DNA of 23,427 bases from Sphingomonadales bacterium UBA6174 (GTDB taxonomy: Bacteria > Pseudomonadota > Alphaproteobacteria > Sphingomonadales > Sphingomonadaceae). The notes below the pieces were generated by a model, which saw nothing but the letters and a program-made list of their open reading frames with translations, was not told the origin of the DNA and searched no databases. The DNA lies in assembly GCA_002422945.1 (NCBI GenBank), contig DITW01000079.1, positions 1-23,427 of the forward strand, written 5' to 3'. Below, piece by piece: positions 21,760 through 23,427 of this stretch (position 1 is its first letter; each line of letters begins with the position of its first letter). Position numbers and translations under genes: made by a program.

Positions 21760-23024
21760 TGCCCTGTTCGCGCCTTGCGGATGATGAGGCCGCTGCCGGT
21801 GCTTTCCACCTGCCAACCGCGCGCCGCAAGCGCGGTGCGGAGCGCATCGAGATTACCATCATAGCCGATGCGATAGACAGACGTGCCGCCAATAGCGAGC
21901 GACCCCATATTCAGGCTGCGCACGCCGAACATGCCGCGCAATTGCGCTTCGGCAGCGGCAACCGAGGTGGTATCCGGTGTATCGATCTGGAGCGAGAAGC
22001 TCTGGGTCGAGGCGGAGGGCGCATCCACCTGAAACTCATCATCGGCCAGTTGCTCATTGGCGGTGTCGATTAGCTCTTCTGGCGTCGGTTCCGGTTCGAT
22101 GATCAGCGAGGGATCAGGATGCAGTCGGCCATCGGCCATTGCTTGGGTCAGCGCGGCATCAACCCGTTTCACCCCTTCGTCCATCAACTTGGCAATGGCG
22201 GCATCGGTGCCGACGCGCAGGGTGAAGCGCGTGATGATCTGCCCATCCGGCCCGTGGCGCACGGTGAAAAGCCCGATTACCGGGCCGCCCGGATAATGCC
22301 ATGTCAGCCGCACTTCCGGCACGACCACATCCGCCGCGCCATATTGATCAAGCAGCATCCGCCACCAGCCGCGCCCCGGACGTCCGCCTTGCGCGGCGTT
22401 CAGCAGCAGCGGGTCCGCCCCGGTGCCGGTGGGACGCACATAATCGATTGGGCTGCTGCCCGCGCGAAAACGCGCCCATGCCTTTTGCCATTCGGTGCGG
22501 GCTTCGAAACTTTGCGATGTGGTGCCGATCCATTGTACCGGTAACACGAGCATGGGCGCAGAGCGCGTGACCTGCCCGGTAATGCCGAGCAACTGTCCGG
22601 CGCGCGCGCGGTCGAACAAGACGCCCAGACGGGCGATATAACGGCGCGGCGCGATGAATTCTTCTTCGACCACCACGGCAGATACGATGCCATCCAGTGC
22701 CGAATCGGACAGGGTAGGCGCAGCGCCGCCATTCATCTTGGCCCAAAGCGCGCGCCATGCCCTGCGCTGTGCCTCGCGCCAGCCAGCGATTCGCGCGGCT
22801 TCGGATGATTTCGACGCCACGTCCACGACAACGCCGGTCACCTCAAAGCTGCCGGAACTGTCAATCGGCGGCACGCCGCGGTCCGTGCCCTCGATTTGCG
22901 CGCGAAGCAGGCCTGCTGCGCCCATCGCGAGCGCCAAAAACGCCACGGCAATTAGCCCGTAACGGCGCAATAACGCACCGACGCGCAAGGTCGTCCGGTG
23001 GTTGGAAATGGCGGGCGCAAGCAT
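21756..23024 (-). CDS. DUF2066 domain-containing envelope protein
   Basis: A 422-residue protein with an N-terminal hydrophobic segment (LIAVAFLALAMGAAGLL, about residues 23-39) that is a signal peptide or anchor. The DUF2066 pattern follows: SFEVTGVVVDVASKSSEAARIAGWREAQRRAWRALW, DGIVSAVVVEEEFIAPRRYIARLGVLFDRARAGQLLG and LVLPVQWI. The C-terminal part has TTSVAAAEAQLRGMFGVRSLNMGSLAIGG and ends DALRTALAARGWQVE. The function is unknown; the location is probably periplasmic or inner membrane. ATG 23024 has AAGG about 8 nt upstream; the frame extends to 23396 but that part is the shadow of purM. It heads the hdaA-ppk operon and is divergent from purM. Confidence 0.87.
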   Translation of the reverse strand: MLAPAISNHRTTLRVGALLRRYGLIAVAFLALAMGAAGLLRAQIEGTDRGVPPIDSSGSFEVTGVVVDVASKSSEAARIAGWREAQRRAWRALWAKMNGGAAPTLSDSALDGIVSAVVVEEEFIAPRRYIARLGVLFDRARAGQLLGITGQVTRSAPMLVLPVQWIGTTSQSFEARTEWQKAWARFRAGSSPIDYVRPTGTGADPLLLNAAQGGRPGRGWWRMLLDQYGAADVVVPEVRLTWHYPGGPVIGLFTVRHGPDGQIITRFTLRVGTDAAIAKLMDEGVKRVDAALTQAMADGRLHPDPSLIIEPEPTPEELIDTANEQLADDEFQVDAPSASTQSFSLQIDTPDTTSVAAAEAQLRGMFGVRSLNMGSLAIGGTSVYRIGYDGNLDALRTALAARGWQVESTGSGLIIRKARTGQ

Positions 23025-23087
23025 CACGTGCGCCTTTTGGCGACTTATCCATGGAATTCCAAGTCCGATATGGCTATCGGCGGAAAA

Positions 23088-23427
23088 ATGGATAGCAAAA
23101 AAACCCCGACCGAATCCTACACCTATGCCAAGGCAGGCGTTTCGATCGCTGCCGGTAACGCATTGGTGCGGGCCATCGCACCCCTTGCAAAGTCGACCCG
23201 TCGCCCCGGCGCGGATGCCGAACTTGGCGGCTTTGGCGGCTTTTTCGACCTGCGTGCGGCGGGCTTTACCGATCCGCTGCTGGTCGCGGCCAATGACGGG
23301 GTCGGCACCAAGCTCAAACTCGCAATCGAATCTGGTCGCCATGAAGGCGTCGGTATCGATCTCGTCGCGATGTGCGCGAACGATCTGATCGTGCAAGGCG
23401 CGGAGCCGTTGTTCTTCCTCGATTATT
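23088..23427 (+). CDS. purM: Phosphoribosylformylglycinamidine cyclo-ligase (AIR synthetase), 5' part
   Basis: The first 113 codons of purM; the rest is beyond the window. PurM closes FGAM to AIR with ATP in purine synthesis. It has TYAKAGVSIAAGNALV, GFGGFFDLRAAGFTDPLLVA, NDGVGTKLKLAIESG, VGIDLVAMCANDLIVQGAEPLFFLDY, the standard order for the N-terminal half. ATG 23088 has GGCGGA very close upstream; in-frame ATG 23070 would add six residues. Only about 63 nt separate it from the divergent DUF2066 gene, so both promoters must overlap in this small gap. Confidence 0.95.
   Translation, partial: MDSKKTPTESYTYAKAGVSIAAGNALVRAIAPLAKSTRRPGADAELGGFGGFFDLRAAGFTDPLLVAANDGVGTKLKLAIESGRHEGVGIDLVAMCANDLIVQGAEPLFFLDY

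Noticed and set aside
23025..23396. Upstream extension of the DUF2066 frame
   Set aside because: It runs antisense through purM; the membrane segment and ribosome site place the start at 23024.

Overview
The window reads as a chromosomal segment of an alphaproteobacterium, most likely a sphingomonad (Sphingomonadales). Three things point there: a B12-dependent methionine synthase split into two ORFs behind metF, an XrtA/PEP-CTERM glycosyltransferase with the PrsK/PrsR two-component pair, and RcGTA-type tail genes ending in DUF2793. The DUF2066-hdaA-ppk order and the proline-hinged OmpA protein agree. Genus cannot be set from the sequence alone. Coding density is high, many neighbours overlap by the 4-nt ATGA arrangement, and no rRNA, tRNA, insertion sequence or CRISPR array was seen.

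Layout. (1) 1-3123, minus strand: an operon of an ArsR-methyltransferase fusion regulator, metF, metH part 1 and metH part 2 (cut by the window edge). A 16-bp perfect palindrome lies just upstream of the regulator. This is the one-carbon/methionine cycle with its probable autoregulator. (2) 3226-6494, plus strand: an MlaA/VacJ lipoprotein, a small Ala-rich lipoprotein with its own terminator, then a tight operon of SCO copper chaperone, YcgN-type Cys-cluster protein and YgjP/M48-like metallopeptidase. (3) 6499-8334, minus: a CobT-like cobaltochelatase subunit without CobS beside it. (4) 8534-13409, plus: the exosortase-associated glycosyltransferase, sensor kinase PrsK and sigma-54 activator PrsR, joined by 4-nt and 1-nt overlaps. 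(5) 13453-14097: a glutathione S-transferase.

(6) 14173-16337: the decayed distal end of a gene transfer agent (RcGTA-like) cluster. It holds a DUF2163 gene with a shortened N-terminus, an intact NlpC/P60 peptidase, a host-specificity gene (gp15) reduced to its first 31 codons and its last ~100 codons in different frames, and DUF2793. The head, packaging and most tail genes are absent and a GST gene abuts directly. (7) 16504-18920, plus: an OmpA-family porin with a strong terminator, a TIGR02594-like peptidoglycan-binding/hydrolase protein and a GtrA membrane protein. (8) 18895-23024, minus: the operon DUF2066 - hdaA - ppk, linking a DnaA-inactivation factor with polyphosphate kinase. (9) 23088-end, plus: the start of purM, divergent from DUF2066.

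The most notable items are the GTA remnant with its internal gp15 deletion, and the ArsR-methyltransferase/palindrome arrangement controlling the methionine genes. I found no clear evidence for a wholly new defence or mobile system.
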